Part shown: positions 12,171 through 23,641 of the stretch, one piece after another
How positions within the stretch are numbered: the stretch's first letter is position 1
Layout: every line of letters starts with the position of its first letter
Assembly (NCBI GenBank): GCA_027924585.1
Contig: BSBM01000994.1
Span: forward strand, 13,312,501 to 13,376,500
Reading direction: 5' to 3'
Source: Larix kaempferi
Lineage: Eukaryota; Streptophyta; Pinopsida; Pinales; Pinaceae
Length of the DNA stretch: 64,000 bases
Translations under genes and position numbers: made by a program
Notes under the pieces: model-generated
The model's input: only the letters and a program-made list of their open reading frames with translations
Told to the model about the DNA's origin: nothing
Databases searched by the model: none

Positions 12171-12199
12171 ATTTATATATTTATAATATAAATTTTATT

Positions 12200-15190
12200 T
12201 ATATTTAAAGAAGGTAAGGGATTTGTGACATTAGATATTTTAGATTCAATGATTAAAAACTTAGCTTGTTTAGTGTGAAGTATAATGTCGAAGGGAGTAA
12301 TTTGTCTTAATAATGACATATTATTTAAAACTTGGTCTTTAAAAGAAATTAAATTTACAATTTTAATGTAAAGGAAATATGATTATAATGGTCATGATGT
12401 TTATACATAATTTAAAAAAAAATAAAGTAAATATTTTTTTAATATTATATTTAAATTTGAATGAAAAAAGTAAATTCAATACGCCATTATGGTTTCGTTA
12501 AGTTGGAAGACTATTAGACAATATTAATAACGGAAGGTGATGGTTTTGAATATTAAGATTTGATTGAAGTTTATACCATTCTTAAAAAAATTGTAGCATT
12601 TTATTCTTTTATTAATTATATTAATGAGATTTTGAGTATTAAATTTAATCTTTATATGAATTTAAAATTTGATTTGATTAATTCTATTCTTTATATTTAT
12701 GTTTTAATAGTTAAGTTAATGTTCATAAACTAAAAGTAAAGTCTCTTTTACACCAATTGCAATGATTAGTTCTTATATATATTCCTGAAATGATATAAAT
12801 ACATATGCATATGACTGTACTGAAACAAATAGATGTTAAATGTAATAGTTGTAGAAATCTTGACTTATGGCGTGATTTCTTCCATAATAAATAATTATTA
12901 AATAATTAGTAGTGCTACCATACCTAAGTATGTTATATACAATATTTTATTAATTCATTTAAATATGTTTATTGTGTTACTCTAAAGTTAATATTTATAT
13001 TTTTAATTCATGTTTATTAAAGTATAAAATATTTTGTATAAGATTTTTTTCTGCAAAAAAAAAAGTGAGTTCTTTTTTTACAAACATTTTGGAAGAAAAA
13101 AGGACAACAATATTCAAATCAATTTATAAATATTTCTATGAAGAATATAAATAAACAATTGTATATTTGATTCCCCATCTTAAAAAAAACTTATTTCGAG
13201 TAAACAAATCCATTCGAAATGGATTTTAGGAAGTGGAGTTATAGTTGATTTAAAATTAGTTGATTTAGGATTTTTTTCATTAACGATTATGTGGATTATA
13301 TATTAATTTTTTTTTACAAGTCAATAAAATTTCTATCAAACCACCTCTAGTAGATGAAGGCCGATCACATCACATTTTCCATTATTATGATTATAATAAT
13401 GATTATGAATAATGTTATGGAAACATCATTATTTTGGAATGGTTTCCTCAAACCACATTCAATAATAAATTATAGTTTTGGTTGATTTTTATTCCAGGAT
13501 TAATTCATTTTATATGAAAAAAGAGTGACCATACTATTCTTGATTACATTCAAATTTTAGAAGCAACATGTGTCCCTTAGAAAAATCTACATATTCTCTC
13601 ATCCAGTAAATGAAGCAAGAATATGGGGTCAAACACTCTAGTTTACAAAGTTATTAAAACTTTTAGATGACATATATGAGAAAATATTTTTTAAGAGGTG
13701 GTCTCATGATGTATAATTGTAAAAGAATCATTGAGGGTGTACATTCATGTATTCTTTTATTGGTGCTCATGGATGTATTTAAGAAGAGGAAGTCATCATT
13801 TCTATAAACCCTAGTATCAAGTATAGTTTTGTCAATGTTAAATTGGATAAAAGGTTGAAAGGTGCCACTAAAAAATATTCAAGTTTTTAAAGATTTGAAT
13901 ATTACTATGGACATATATTTGTTGCATTCAAATTTGTATGCTATTTGGGATACACTTGGACATCTCTGATTGGTATAGTTAAAATTAATGTGAAAAATAA
14001 GTTACTAAATGTTTGATACATTAAAAAAAAATTATATTGCGTGGTATTTTTCTCACAAGCAAGAAGTCCCAAGGGGGGACATGAAGCATTCCTTGAAGGT
14101 AAAATAGTTGAAGTACCTACAAAAAAACAATATCAAAAGTCCAAGTTTAAATGAAAAGAAAGGGCTAAGGATCTACATGAATAAAAGGCATCACATGTTG
14201 AACAACCCAAAATAGTATAACTAAAATCTAAGGTTTATATCACCACCCACACTAATGTGAGAAACAACGGTCATCAAGACCATTTTATGAGCATAAATAA
14301 AATGGTACCTAAAAGGAAACAAATATGGAGGAACATATAGAACTAAAAGTAATGCATGGGGATGTCAGAGTAGAGTAGTGCCACCATGGATTGAAGGGAG
14401 GAACTAAATCAAGATCTAGGTGTAAAGGAAGCAATTTGACCCATGTCCACATTTCTCTATAATGGATGGATGATGATGCAATGTACTAGTTGAGTACATT
14501 TCTTGGAAGATCATATTGTATGGCTTCCTCTTGTATTTTGAGGATGAATGATGCGAATGGTTATTGATAATAATGCACTTAAGGATGATAGCATGGGTCT
14601 CATAGGGAGGTACTCAAGGAGATAATGAATGTAATTCTAATGAGCCCACTATGTAGCTGGTGGGTAATAAATGAGCCTAGTAAGTATAAGATAAAAAAAA
14701 TTATATAATAATAGCAAGTAGTTGTCATAAAAATAGTCATGAGATAGTGTAAATACACATGAATATTATTGTATTGGATAAGTTGGATGTTGAATGTAAT
14801 AGTTGTCAAAAACATAGCATATGAAATGATTCCTTTCATAACAAATAATTAATAGTGTTACCCTACTTCAAAATCTCCTTTATAATATTTTGTTCATATC
14901 AAATTCAATATCAATGAAAATAATAATCTATTTTTCTTAACTTTCATGTTTTTAATAAAAAATAAAATAAATTACCTTTACAACAAAGCCATAATCTTAT
15001 AAATAAACAATACCAAGAATAAAATTAAATTAAAATCTTAATTTACTGATTAATAAAATTAAAATTTTAATTTATTGTTTTCTTATTTAGTAAAACAAAT
15101 TACAATCTTTATAATACTAAAAACACAAAACGTTATATATATATCTATAACATCTCACCCACTTATAAAAATTTGTCATTTTAAAATAAC
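12200..15190. other. AT-rich intergenic DNA with diverged direct repeats
   Basis: I see no convincing gene here. The blocks 12830-12935 and 14785-14880 are related (shared GTAATAGTTGT, TTCATAA.AAATAATTA and TAGTG.TACC segments), and some similarity extends on both sides. They could be the LTRs of a very old element of about 2 kb, but the DNA between them shows no motif I can name. Short open frames at 12972-13154 and 14600-14839 are AT-rich chance frames. Confidence 0.4.
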
Positions 15191-15197
15191 TTTTTAG

Positions 15198-15480
15198 CTT
15201 CTCAATAATGGGAATAAAAACTCAGACTACTATATTATATTCAAGTAAAAAGCCTTCCTATTAAAATAATATTTTCACTTCTCAATAATAGGGAATAGAA
15301 GCTCATACTACTGTATTGTAAATAAACTTTTAACTTCTTAATAAAATAAATAATTTCTTATTATTATTGTAATAAGAACATTTTGACTTCTAAGGAATAC
15401 AGCTAATGTAATAATAACATTTCGACTTCTCAATAATAAGAATAGAAGCTCATACTACTATATTGTATACAAACTTTCAT
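15198..15480. repeat. Three imperfect direct repeats in AT-rich DNA
   Basis: A block of about 45 bp beginning CTTCTCAATAAT and running through CTCATACTACTATATTGTA occurs at 15198, 15278 and 15426. The spacers differ (80 and 148 bp). Copies differ by a few bases. No element boundary is evident. Confidence 0.65.
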
Positions 15481-15908
15481 CTTCTTAATAAAAATAAATT
15501 TAATATAAAAACAAACTTAATATAATAGTTCATCAAAATAAAAAAAAAATGAATACAAAATTTTCATAAAAATAGAGAGGGTATAATGGTTGATAAAAAT
15601 AATTCATGAAATTAAAAATGAAAATTTTAATATTAATTTTCATAATATCATATACAAATTTTTCACTTCCCAAGAAAATAACTAATTTGTTTTATAAAAG
15701 CACAAATTATCACATCAAATACAAACTTTTAACTTCTCAAACAAATAAATAGCTCGTATGGTACTCATAATTGTACATCAAATTTAGGCAAAAATATATA
15801 AGAATGGATGAAAATAATTTATTGCTATTATAAATAATTAGTTTTTTAAAAATGAATGATTAACATTTTATATTATTTTATTTTTTATTTTTTAATAATA
15901 ATAATTTG

Positions 15909-16025
15909 TGGGGGGCATCTCAAGTGGTAAAGATAAGCAGTTGTAATTAATTGTAAATAGAAGGTTATGTGTTCGAATCCCCCAAACTTACCCGTACACC
16001 ATGTTTCGGGTCGTATAGATATATA
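15909..16025 (+). mobile_element. Candidate tRNA-derived SINE
   Basis: The segment starts GTGGGGGGCATC and has an A-box-like TCTCAAGTGGTAA at 15919. It has a strong B-box GTTCGAATCC at 15971-15980, at the spacing of a RNA polymerase III internal promoter. The arms of a real tRNA do not pair and the expected anticodon arm is absent. A non-tRNA body follows (CCCGTACACC, TTTCGGGTCG), then AT-rich DNA. That combination is typical of a SINE head and body rather than a tRNA gene. No clear target duplication was found. Confidence 0.55.
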
Positions 16026-16029
16026 AAAT

Positions 16030-16630
16030 AATACTATAATTAAATCAAAATAAAAATGATATTCTTATTTTTTAAGTTATTTTTTTTAATTTGAACTATA
16101 ATTATTAAATATAAATAAATATTTCATTAATTACCTTTTTCAAATAAAATATTATTATTTAAATTATTTTGAACAAATTTAAATTGTTTTAAAATTATAA
16201 TAATTTTTTTTTAAATTTAGTAACTATTTATATATTTTCATTAAAATACATCAATACAAATCAAATTTATTTTAATAAAAATTATTATATAAATTCCGAG
16301 TTAATAATATTTTCTATTACTAAAAAGAATACATACATGTTTTAATCAAATAAGAAGTTTATTATCCACCAATCCTATCGAGGAAATAGAAAACCTTGAC
16401 ATAAATTATAATTTATTTTTTTACATATTGCACTTGATAATATGTGCCAAATAAAATTTAATCCCAATATGATAGGTGTCACTATTATTGATGATTGATA
16501 ATGGATAAATAATTCAAACAACCCATATAACAGTTTTATTAAAATTATTATTAATGATGGACACATAATTCAAACATTAAAATTATAGCTATAGGTATAA
16601 ATGTTAATATTTAATATTGATAACATAAAG
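16030..16630. other. AT-rich spacer, nothing recognised
   Basis: Very AT-rich DNA. The minus-strand frame at 16375-16566 is short, with no recognisable motif. Confidence 0.5.
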
Positions 16631-16639
16631 ATTATGATT

Positions 16640-17525
16640 ATCAAATCTAAGGACATCTAAATTATTTTTGTGTATAACAATATCAATCTCGAAGAGGTGC
16701 TTCCTTATAAATATCTAGAAATTGATATTCATCACAAACTCAATTGGAATTATAGCATTGAGAAAAGGATTAAGGGGAGTGGAATGCTTATTTTGCTCTT
16801 AAAAACAATTGTAAATCAACAAATCTTGTGATGTGAGATAAAATGAAGTTCATCTTTGAAACTCTCGTCACTCTTGTTATATTATACAATTGTGAGGTTT
16901 GGGGTTGCATTATCTCTAAAGAAACTTGGAGAAAGACTAAGCAAATCCATAAGCATTTTACAACCTTATCCTATTCAACTTTTAGAAGTGGGTCACTTCC
17001 CTATCAAGAGCATGGCTATGACTATGTTCCTAATGTACAAGCACAAGACAAATAAATGGGATACCAAAGACTTCCTAATCTAGTCCTAGAAGCTAGTCCA
17101 AACTTGTTTCGGCTCAAATGAAGCTGGTATAAAGATGTCAGGACCTCGTTAAACCATTGGGAGATTGACGAAAATGATGCCTTGCGAGATATTAATGACA
17201 TTATAGCCAAGATAAGAATGAACTCTCATGAGCTCTATAGTGATAAAGGATGTTCAATAGTTCTAAAACATTGTGGGAGGAAAGGATCTACCATCTCCAT
17301 AATACTATGAGCATTGAGGACGAAAAACACTTTCTCTTAGAGTGCCCTAGACACACCCACATTAGATCTGAATTCTGTAATCTTTGTTGCAATACCGACC
17401 TTCCTATCCTTCTAGTACATCAAAATTATAGTGATTTCAGAATCTTTCTCTCCAATCTTTTTGAGCATAAGAATACAATTTTAAAGAAAAATGAAATAAT
17501 TCCTTTTTTAGAATCAATAGGCTAA
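16640..17525 (+). pseudogene. LINE fragment: C-terminal end of reverse transcriptase ORF
   Basis: Frames between 16660 and 17525 read in plant LINE style. There is a YKYLEIDIHHKLNWN segment after the reverse transcriptase palm, an ILYNCEVWGC region with two Cys at about 16880-16910, a WYKDVRTSLNHWEID-like segment on a shifted frame at about 17125-17180, and a zinc-binding end with EDEKHFLLECP and downstream His (17308-17360). Frameshifts separate these pieces. It is the 3' part of a LINE, 5' truncated as is usual. The palm with its catalytic aspartates is missing. Confidence 0.7.
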
Positions 17526-17639
17526 AGTTAGTTTTAATGGATGTTAATATTTTTTAATAAATTTTAATTCACAAATTTTTTTATTACCAATTACGTTAAC
17601 TTCATTTTTTTATAAATATATTATTTTCCAGCGAAAAAA

Positions 17640-19330
17640 TCTACTATTGATATTCAAAATCTGAATCAAATAGTACAAAGGTATTCCAGATGCATACATC
17701 GAGTCGATCTCAATGAGTTCAGCATATCTTAAGGATCAAAGTCTCTAGAATGGATCTCAAAAAATCCTATGTGACAAGTAGTCTGATACATTGAACAGTC
17801 TAACAAAACATCAGAATTGTATTACAAAATACATTATATATGCCTCCAGCCGATCAACAGAAACATATAACCCATCATAACTTAATCAAAAAAGTAAGTA
17901 GTACCCTCATCCTGGAGGTTGTTATCCAACCACTCCTCCCTCCAACCCAGATAAAGCTTGTTTAGATAACTTATCAGCAAGAGAGTTCTGTTCTCTGTAA
18001 ATGTGCTCAAATTGAATACCTTGGAGTTTTGTGATTTCTGTATGAGTTCGAAGGATCCAATGTCGCAATCCCACAACATTTAATTTGAAATCACCCGCAG
18101 CCCATTTAATGGTGACCCTAGAATCACCAAAAACCTTGATGTTGACCAATCCAAATATGTTGGCAACTCTAAGAACACACCAAAGTGCCATTAATTCAGC
18201 TTTCATATTTGTTCCTGAACCACAGTTGAGTCTAATAGAGAAATAGTGAGATTCATTGAGATAGATAATGCCCCCAACAGCACAAATACCAAATTGAGAA
18301 GCTCCATCAAAGAAGAGGATAGGCTGATCCACTTTAAGCTCAAAGGAACTGATTCTGTCAATCCTTGAATTATGTACATTACTCTTAAAGGTAGAGTACA
18401 TATTTAAAGCAACCAAAATGCACTGAATAGGGTTTGGAGGGGCCTTCTGGAAAATAGCACTGTTTCTAGAAAACCATATTGACCAAGTAATGCATAAAGC
18501 AATGAAGAAATGTTGCTTACTCTTTCTGTACCAGTTCAGCAGGCACTTGTTGTAGTCCCCTACATTCCAGCATTGAGAGAAATTCAGACTAACAAAAATC
18601 ACTTCCCTGATTTTTTTGGAAAAATCACACTCAACAAACAAATGCTGTTTAGTTTCAACATTGCTGCTACAAAGGACACATATACTAGGGCCATTCCACT
18701 CCCTTTTACATAAATTATCCCAAGTTTTTAATTTATTTTTCAATAAAAGCCAACAAAAGCATTTGAGTTTTAATGGGATTCCCCATTGCCACAGTCGTTT
18801 ATACCACCAATCCTGAGGATATATATGCTTGTCCTGAATGATTCTGTAATAGGCAGATCGAGCAGTAACTGCACCAGTTGACGGATTGCCACACCAAAAG
18901 AGCTGGTCGGGTGCTTGATTTAATTTGACACCTGCAGCATTTAACTTCGAGATGTAAGCGTCCCAAGTAACAACAAGGAAACCAGAGAGGCCAATGTCCC
19001 TTGTAGACAACCACTTAGCATTGTTCATCCTGTCATTATGCTGAAGATAAATCTTATCCAAGGTATTCAGACCAAGAATCTGGAGATAGCGAGTAATAGA
19101 AGATGGCAGCAGAAAATTTTCCTCCATTCCAATGATAGGATCTGTACCAACAGGAATCCAAACTCCAGACCCAACCTACCATGTGAGATCCTTCTTTATC
19201 CAGTGAAAAATCTTCATGAAACCCCACCACAATGGGGAAAAGTTCCAGTTTGATAATTTAGGATTTCGAAACCAGCAGAAGATCTCCATTTTGATATATT
19301 TGTTATGAATTACAGAGGACTTAATTATAA
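17640..19330 (-). mobile_element. 5'-truncated L1-like LINE with RNase H
   Basis: The minus-strand remnant enters at about 19330 with coding-like sequence (WWGFMKIFHWIKKDLTW, then a stop at about 19175). It continues in the 401-codon frame and ends in an untranslated tail down to about 17640. No reverse transcriptase palm is present, so this is the 3' portion only. 5' truncation is the normal outcome of target-primed reverse transcription. The poly(A) end is not clear. Confidence 0.7.
17922..19127 (-). CDS. LINE C-terminal polyprotein fragment: zinc-binding domain plus RNase H
   Basis: The open frame is 401 codons without a stop. Residues about 85-200 form the zinc-binding region of plant LINE reverse transcriptases, with W-rich pattern and C150, C153, H162, C167. 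Residues about 268-395 form a type I RNase H with all four acidic positions visible: D274 (FFDGAS), E311 (KAELMA), D335 (FGDSRV) and D385 (SLADKL). Plant L1 elements with an extra C-terminal RNase H are an established group. The ATG used is simply the first in the frame; coding similarity continues upstream of it past a stop. It is a fossil fragment, though unusually well kept. A domesticated RNase H is possible but unproven. Confidence 0.75.
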   Translation of the reverse strand: MEENFLLPSSITRYLQILGLNTLDKIYLQHNDRMNNAKWLSTRDIGLSGFLVVTWDAYISKLNAAGVKLNQAPDQLFWCGNPSTGAVTARSAYYRIIQDKHIYPQDWWYKRLWQWGIPLKLKCFCWLLLKNKLKTWDNLCKREWNGPSICVLCSSNVETKQHLFVECDFSKKIREVIFVSLNFSQCWNVGDYNKCLLNWYRKSKQHFFIALCITWSIWFSRNSAIFQKAPPNPIQCILVALNMYSTFKSNVHNSRIDRISSFELKVDQPILFFDGASQFGICAVGGIIYLNESHYFSIRLNCGSGTNMKAELMALWCVLRVANIFGLVNIKVFGDSRVTIKWAAGDFKLNVVGLRHWILRTHTEITKLQGIQFEHIYREQNSLADKLSKQALSGLEGGVVG

Positions 19331-19339
19331 AAAATCAAA

Positions 19340-20600
19340 ACAAATTGATTAATATAAAAAAATGATTATACCAAATTTCAGTTAAAATATTAATTTATCT
19401 AGTTATAATATGGAGATATGTAAATCTATGATACAATTCTAACTTTCAAGTGGATACAAATTCCATAGATAATCCTCACAAGTTAATATTGAATTTCATA
19501 TGTACTTCAACTCTTTTTTGAGTTATTTGAAAATTGAGAATGCTTATTTTATAATTTTTTTATTTTTGTTATTTGAAAAGTGAGAATATTTAATTTTTAT
19601 ATTTTAAAATTATATTTTTTATTAATATTAAATGGTTAACCATTTATAATTTTCAGGAATATATAACGGAATAATTAAATTGGCATTCGTAAACTTCATA
19701 TGGAGTTCAACTTTTCTTTTACTTTTTATTTTAGTTTTTTGAAAATTGAGAATGATTAATCTTTATATTTTAAATTTATAGTTATTATTAATTTTATATT
19801 AATGTTAAATTATTAAATATTTATAAGTTTCAGGGAGATATGATGGAATAATTAAATTGACATTCTTAAAATTTGAAAGAGTTTTTCAAATTTAATAGTG
19901 TATGTTTTAAATTTCAATTTTGATGATATAAATTAATTCAAATATTTATAGATCATATTTGCATTACATTTTTAAAGTATGTAAATTATAAATTTAGAAA
20001 AGTTGTAATTTTAGTTATTAAATTTTAACAAAATTTATAAAAGAATGTAAAAATAACTACTATTTAATTATTTTTAGAAGTGTTTATATTTTAGAATTTG
20101 GGGTGGATTATCATTTATATATGAATAATTAGTAGCTTATGCATGTATTAAGATAAGTTATTTAACTAAAAAAGACAACAGATAGCTAAGGTATAGACCA
20201 TTGACACTTAACTTATGAAACACAAATTAAATATTAAATAACTATGCTGGTTGAATATACAGCTAACCCTCCATTCTGCAAGATGAAGTTCTATCTAGAA
20301 CATATTTTTTTCATATATTACCGTTACTATAGAAAAACATTAAAGAAGCCCACGATTCAAATTTCTTTTAGATATCCTTTATAACATGTATAATGGATAT
20401 GGTTTTCATCATTTGTTATTTTCACTCGGCCTCTATTACAACTGATATAAACAACATTTACTTGCCATCCGTTCCTCATGAGCGGGCCTTCGAAACCTGA
20501 ATATGTCTAGATTGGCCTAATAAACTGAAAAGAAAAAAGAATCCTTATAAAAACCCTGCAAACAGAGGGCACTTACTGAATATCACGTGCTAGGTCGGCT
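19340..20600. other. AT-rich spacer, nothing recognised
   Basis: Long AT-rich DNA with a weak internal repetition: blocks near 19500-19680 and 19690-19870 share TTGAAAATTGAGAAT and AATAATTAAATTG. No gene or element boundary seen. Confidence 0.5.
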
Positions 20601-20607
20601 AATTTAG

Positions 20608-20788
20608 TAACAAAACATCTCTTCCTTACATCATTTTCGTATAAAGATGGTGATGCATGTCTGACGGTCCCCACCCAACGCAGAGCCGTGCCATTATTTT
20701 GTAACACAACGTCTCTACCTTGCATCATTTTCTTATAAATATCGTGACGCGTATCTCACAGTCCCCACCCAGCCGTGCCATTATTTTT
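20608..20788. repeat. 94-bp tandem duplication upstream of the MIF pseudogene
   Basis: Two imperfect units begin TAACAAAAC (20608) and TAACACAAC (20702). Each contains CATCATTTTC, a TATAAA.AT segment, GTCCCCACCCA (20667 and 20761) and GCCGTGCCATTATTTT. The GTCCCCACCCA block also occurs at 58497 upstream of the intact MIF gene, so this was probably promoter-side sequence of the ancestral gene. Confidence 0.75.
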
Positions 20789-21289
20789 TCCGTTATGTCC
20801 TTTTGCGGCCAATTTCTACAGCAAAACTCCAATGATGTAATAATTTAAGTATTCGAAGTTCAAATCTCTTTGTTAGCTTGACATTCGGCGTAGCAATAAC
20901 CCATTTGTCTGGTAGTTATCTCTCGTTACGTTTGCCATAAAACTAGCATCTGCCTTGTACAATTTATACTGTGTTAGTGTTAGCACTGTTGCTAATATTA
21001 TTCAGCTCGTTGTAGGCTATTTAATGTGAAGTCAATAGATCTGTTGCCGTTGGATCTCACGTTCGCCTTACTGTAAGTAGATGAGCTTTCTCGGAAAAAT
21101 CTTGCTTACTCGGAAAAATCTTGGTTCAAGATTAAAGGTTTAGAAATACTGTGGATAACCCCTTTTCACTTTTTTTAAGGGTTTATGTAAAACACAGAGA
21201 AGGATTAATGTAAACCACAGAGAAGGATTAAGACGAAAAGCTAGATATATATCGACGGCCATCGCTGCAAAAGAATAGGGAAAGTAAGG

Positions 21290-21870
21290 AGGTACAACTT
21301 TGGATGCCAATCCCTTGCAGCTTCTCTTTTTCTTTTATACAACTGAAGGACTTGGCCGCAGATTGTCTGAGATCTGTATTCTACATCATGAATCAAAGGT
21401 ACCACAGCACGATCCAAACAGATTGAAGGACTTGGCTGCAGATGGATTGAGATCTGTATTCTACATCATGAATCAGCGGTACCTCAACACGATCCAAACA
21501 GATCCAAGAGGAATCAATAAAATTTTAGAGGAAATGGGGCCGTTGGAACTAGTGTAGCAGACAAACGGAGCGACCATCACGACATGAAGAGGTGGAGATA
21601 TTGCTTGTTGGAAGGCTGTGGGATATAGAGAGTACCGAACGAATCACGCTACTAGCAATGGGGGCTACTCTGTGGATTATTGCAGAGAATTTTTGTCCAG
21701 CGGAGAGGAGGGCGCCGCTGCAGTGTGCAGCTTGCAGTTGTCACCGCAACATCCACTGGTGGGGAATTGAAAACAAGACCACCTATATCTCATACGCAGG
21801 TGACCATCCGACATTCTGATCCAAGGGGAACTGTAAGTTATGCGTCCATTTCTATATCTCTTGTATAATA
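21290..21870 (+). pseudogene. Mini zinc finger (MIF) pseudogene
   Basis: The region aligns with the MIF gene at 59140-59760 over its length: a shared GATTAAGACGAAAA upstream (from 21226), the Ser-rich start at about 21290-21335, the ELRS-like block, and the zinc finger at about 21630-21765. Finger remnants include NHAT, GGYS, EFLSSGEEGAA, then CAACSCHRN in a shifted frame. The first Gly-Glu-Cys of the motif has become Arg-Glu-Tyr, and the DGC Cys is shifted to DYC. A stop at about 21555, a frameshift inside the finger and an inserted 80-bp duplication (21344-21503) kill it. It is a duplicate of the same gene rather than a processed copy of another, since upstream DNA also matches. Confidence 0.85.
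21344..21503 (+). repeat. 80-bp tandem duplication inside the MIF pseudogene
   Basis: Units starting TGAAGGACTTGG at 21344 and 21424 differ by only a few bases and each contain GAGATCTGTATTCTACATC. The intact gene has one copy of the equivalent segment ([10 protein letters not shown], about 59308-59337). 80 is not a multiple of three, so the duplication shifts the frame. Confidence 0.9.
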
Positions 21871-22352
21871 TTAATCAAAGAGGAAGATCGTTCAAGGGTA
21901 AATGATTTGACTGTCCTATTTTAGATTTTAAATGTCAGATTAGAAACTAGTTCTTAAAATCTGTATTTTTTAATTTCCATCATAGTTACCCTGGAATTAC
22001 CGATTTTCTGCAGGCTACTTGGTAAATATTCATATAATATGTGACGGATGCCTTTGTTCATAGATTATGATGAAGAAAAGCAATATACTTTGTTTAACTA
22101 TTTTTCGATTGATAAATATAAGGATTTGCATGCTTCATCTTCAAATTTTCATTTCGAATTAACGAGTATAACCATTTACGTTTTAAAATTGATGGCTTTT
22201 CAAAATATTAAGGAGCTTCCAAGAAAGAAGGTTATAATTTCCAAAAAATGATCTGACATACTCTGAGCCTCTCTCCCTACGTTGAACTATTTCCATATAT
22301 GATACTCTGACTCTCTACAACACAATGGCAATGCAAAAGTTAAAATGGTAAT

Positions 22353-22952
22353 TGTTGGAAATATTAATTAGGAGCGGGTTTGTATCACGTCTCCGCCCGC
22401 TCATTCAGTCTGCATATGAGTTCAGTCTGTCAGCGAGACAATTAGACAGTAAACAAACCGTCTCACTTCCTGATATTTAATATGCCGAGACAATTAGACA
22501 GTAAACAAACCGGCTCACTTCCTGTATTTAATACACCGTGATAAGTCAGTATTAAGCTTTTATATATTAAGATAGGACATCGCTGTAAAAGTGGGAGAGT
22601 GAGAGTCTTCACTTATTGAAGTCGAGAGACTAGAAGCTCATAATGTCAATAGTAACCAGAAGTTGCTTCAAGACCCAAGCTCTGTGTAATTAAGAATATG
22701 CTCAACCTCTCTGTGTAAGTTAAGAATCTGCGCAACCGTGAATGACTATGTATGCAGCGCGTTTTGGTCAATTAATCTATATATTCATATTCTGTGCGTT
22801 TATGCCCTGCACTTTCTCTATATTCACCTGCATGAAGGTTATTGACATTTTCTTTTTTAAATAAGTAAAGAAAATCTTGTATTTTTTTATGTGAGTGTTT
22901 ATTTATTTATTGAGCGAGCTCCTTTATATCTCCGCGTGGTGAGTTTTGTTGT
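22353..22952 (+). repeat. Probable 5' LTR of the old copia element
   Basis: It starts TGTTGGAAAT. The right end is placed at about 22952 (TTGTTGTGCA) because a degenerate primer-site-like segment (ATCAAAATGCTC) follows. It contains a 52-bp tandem duplication (units starting GAGACAATTAGACAG at 22435 and 22487). No partner LTR is in the window, so the boundary is tentative. Confidence 0.5.
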
Positions 22953-23061
22953 GCATCAAAATGCTCTCACCACGCGATTTCCAGAGCAAGCTCAGGAAGA
23001 CCAAAAGCTCTCCGTTAAAAGAATGCTTTAAAAGAAAGGAGGTGACTTTGGAAAATTAAAA

Positions 23062-23641
23062 ATGGCTTCCACTTCTGGTATATCAATGTCAAGTCTGAAA
23101 ACTCCCATTTTTACAGGTAAAATCTATGAATTTTGGTCCTTGGGTGTGAAACCTTTGTTTAGAGGACAAGAGGTGTGGGAAATAGTTAAAAATGGCTATG
23201 TAGAACTAGAAACCTTTGTTTAGGGGATAAGATGTGTGGGAGAGAATTAAAAATGGCTATGTGGAACTAGCATATTGAGTAGTATAATGGGCTCACACAA
23301 GCATGAGGGAACAAAGGAAGAAGGATTAGAAAAGCTTTGTTTTATATACATCGAGTAATGCGTGAAAGAATACTCCCAAGAGTTTTAGTAGCAAAGTAAG
23401 CAAAGGAAGCATGGGACACACTGCAAACAACTTATCAAGGTAAGGACAAAGTAAAGACAGCTAGATTACAAATTCTTACAAGAGATTTTGAAAATTTATC
23501 AATGAAAGATACATATTTAGTAGAATCATTTTATATGGATGTTGTTGATTTGATTAATCAAATTAAGTTTGATAGAGAAGTCATAGAAGACAAAGAGATT
23601 ATTAAGAAGGTGTTTAGGATCCTTCCTCTTAAGTTTGATCT
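23062..23641 (+). pseudogene. Copia gag, N-terminal part
   Basis: The ATG at 23062 opens MASTSGISMSS, followed by the FWSLGVKTLF..QEVWEIVKNGY pattern of the copia gag (UBN2/DUF4219 type). A later frame gives AWDTLQTTYQG, LQILTRDFENLSM and VESFYMDV..LINQIK. A 61-bp tandem duplication (23152 and 23213, each starting CCTTTGTTTA) shifts the frame, and a stop follows. The protein is cut at LPLKFD by the chromovirus insertion and resumes at 30403 with PLVVTLEETKDL. Confidence 0.8.

Noticed and set aside
12830-14880. A full LTR pair of an old copia element
   Set aside because: The two blocks are related, but no primer site, purine tract or coding motif lies between them, so only direct repeats are claimed.
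15909-15985. A tRNA gene
   Set aside because: The A- and B-boxes are good, but the acceptor, anticodon and T stems do not pair, so a SINE head is more likely.
16843-17083. Two overlapping small genes
   Set aside because: Both frames are pieces of one frameshifted LINE reverse transcriptase end.
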